Below, one piece after another: positions 63,945-64,000 of a stretch of 64,000 nucleotides of DNA. The DNA is taken from contig JANQQQ010000027.1 in assembly GCA_028284935.1 (NCBI GenBank), positions 20,187-84,186 on the forward strand, read 5' to 3'. The stretch comes from Croceivirga sp. (GTDB lineage Bacteria; Bacteroidota; Bacteroidia; Flavobacteriales; Flavobacteriaceae). The translations under genes were made by a program, and so were the position numbers. How positions within the stretch are numbered: position 1 is the stretch's first letter; every line of letters starts with the position of its first letter. The notes under the pieces are model-generated. The model saw only the letters and a program-made list of their open reading frames with translations. It ran no database searches and was not told the origin of the DNA.

Positions 63945-64000
63945 GGCGGCGACCTACTCTCCCACCTGGTGTGGCAGTACCATCGGCGCTAACGGGCTTA
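63945..64000 (-). rRNA. rrf: 5S ribosomal RNA (partial, 3' end)
   Basis: The minus-strand sequence ends in GGGAGAGTAGGTCGCCGCC, the typical 3' end of bacterial 5S rRNA. The gene continues past the right edge, so an rRNA operon (16S-23S-5S on the minus strand) lies beyond the window. Confidence 0.9.

Noticed and set aside
1..64000. CRISPR arrays, complete insertion sequences and prophage genes
   Set aside because: No regularly spaced repeat set, no transposase with terminal inverted repeats and no phage structural genes were seen anywhere in the window.

Overview
The window is a chromosomal segment of a member of the Flavobacteriaceae (Bacteroidota), very probably marine. The evidence is the gliding/type IX secretion genes gldJ and porV beside murF, two SusC/SusD outer-membrane pairs, a sulfatase, a DUF6090 protein, many short-signal lipoproteins, and promoter-like TAnnTTTG boxes. 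Genes are densely packed on both strands, and most are core or lineage-typical metabolism. The left edge cuts a UbiA-like membrane protein and the right edge cuts a 5S rRNA.

Layout. 0-6.2 kb: UbiA-like protein (partial), gcvP, a FabH-type ketosynthase, a small SAM methyltransferase and a GT2 glycosyltransferase. The methyltransferase is bracketed by short inverted repeats. 6.3-9.1 kb: an AT-rich two-gene insertion, a 754-aa P-loop NTPase and a small membrane protein starting at TTG. 9.4-16.9 kb: a phosphatase-rich block (PhoX, purple acid phosphatase, metallophosphoesterase fused to a CBM9-like domain) around an MlaE-MlaF lipid transporter pair and a creatininase. 16.9-20.1 kb (minus): sprT-like, mannose-1-phosphate guanylyltransferase, DUF389. 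20.1-25.8 kb: secreted six-hairpin glycosidase-like lipoprotein, RlmD-family methyltransferase, SDR, a palindromic REP-like repeat and an M28 peptidase. 25.9-33.6 kb: pdhA-pdhC, cdd, porV (minus), then gldJ and murF (plus). No porU lies between porV and gldJ. 33.7-35.5 kb: DCC protein, DUF985 cupin, PhzF.

35.6-41.0 kb looks like a small, decayed genomic island inserted at the 3' end of tRNA-Val(GAC). A diverged copy of the tRNA 3' end lies at 35587. A strong minus-strand terminator sits immediately beyond that copy, while none follows the tRNA itself. The island carries a four-helix membrane protein, an exported unknown, DUF6090, a DUF4393/Abi-alpha-like protein and two frameshifted small genes. 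No integrase is visible.

41.1-58.8 kb is glycan-uptake territory. It holds queD, then a sulfatase, an AraC regulator, SusC, SusD and a large FG-GAP/ASPIC lipoprotein. Facing these is a second SusC-SusD pair with a minimal AraC-type regulator and a 14-bp direct repeat upstream. 58.9-64 kb: THUMP-type RNA methyltransferase, ZIP transporter, Ig-like lipoprotein, TrhA/hemolysin III protein, then the terminator and 3' end of an rRNA operon.

The best places to look for undescribed biology are the NTPase/membrane-protein pair at 6.3-9.1 kb and the tRNA-Val island. All family assignments are by recognition of sequence, not by search.
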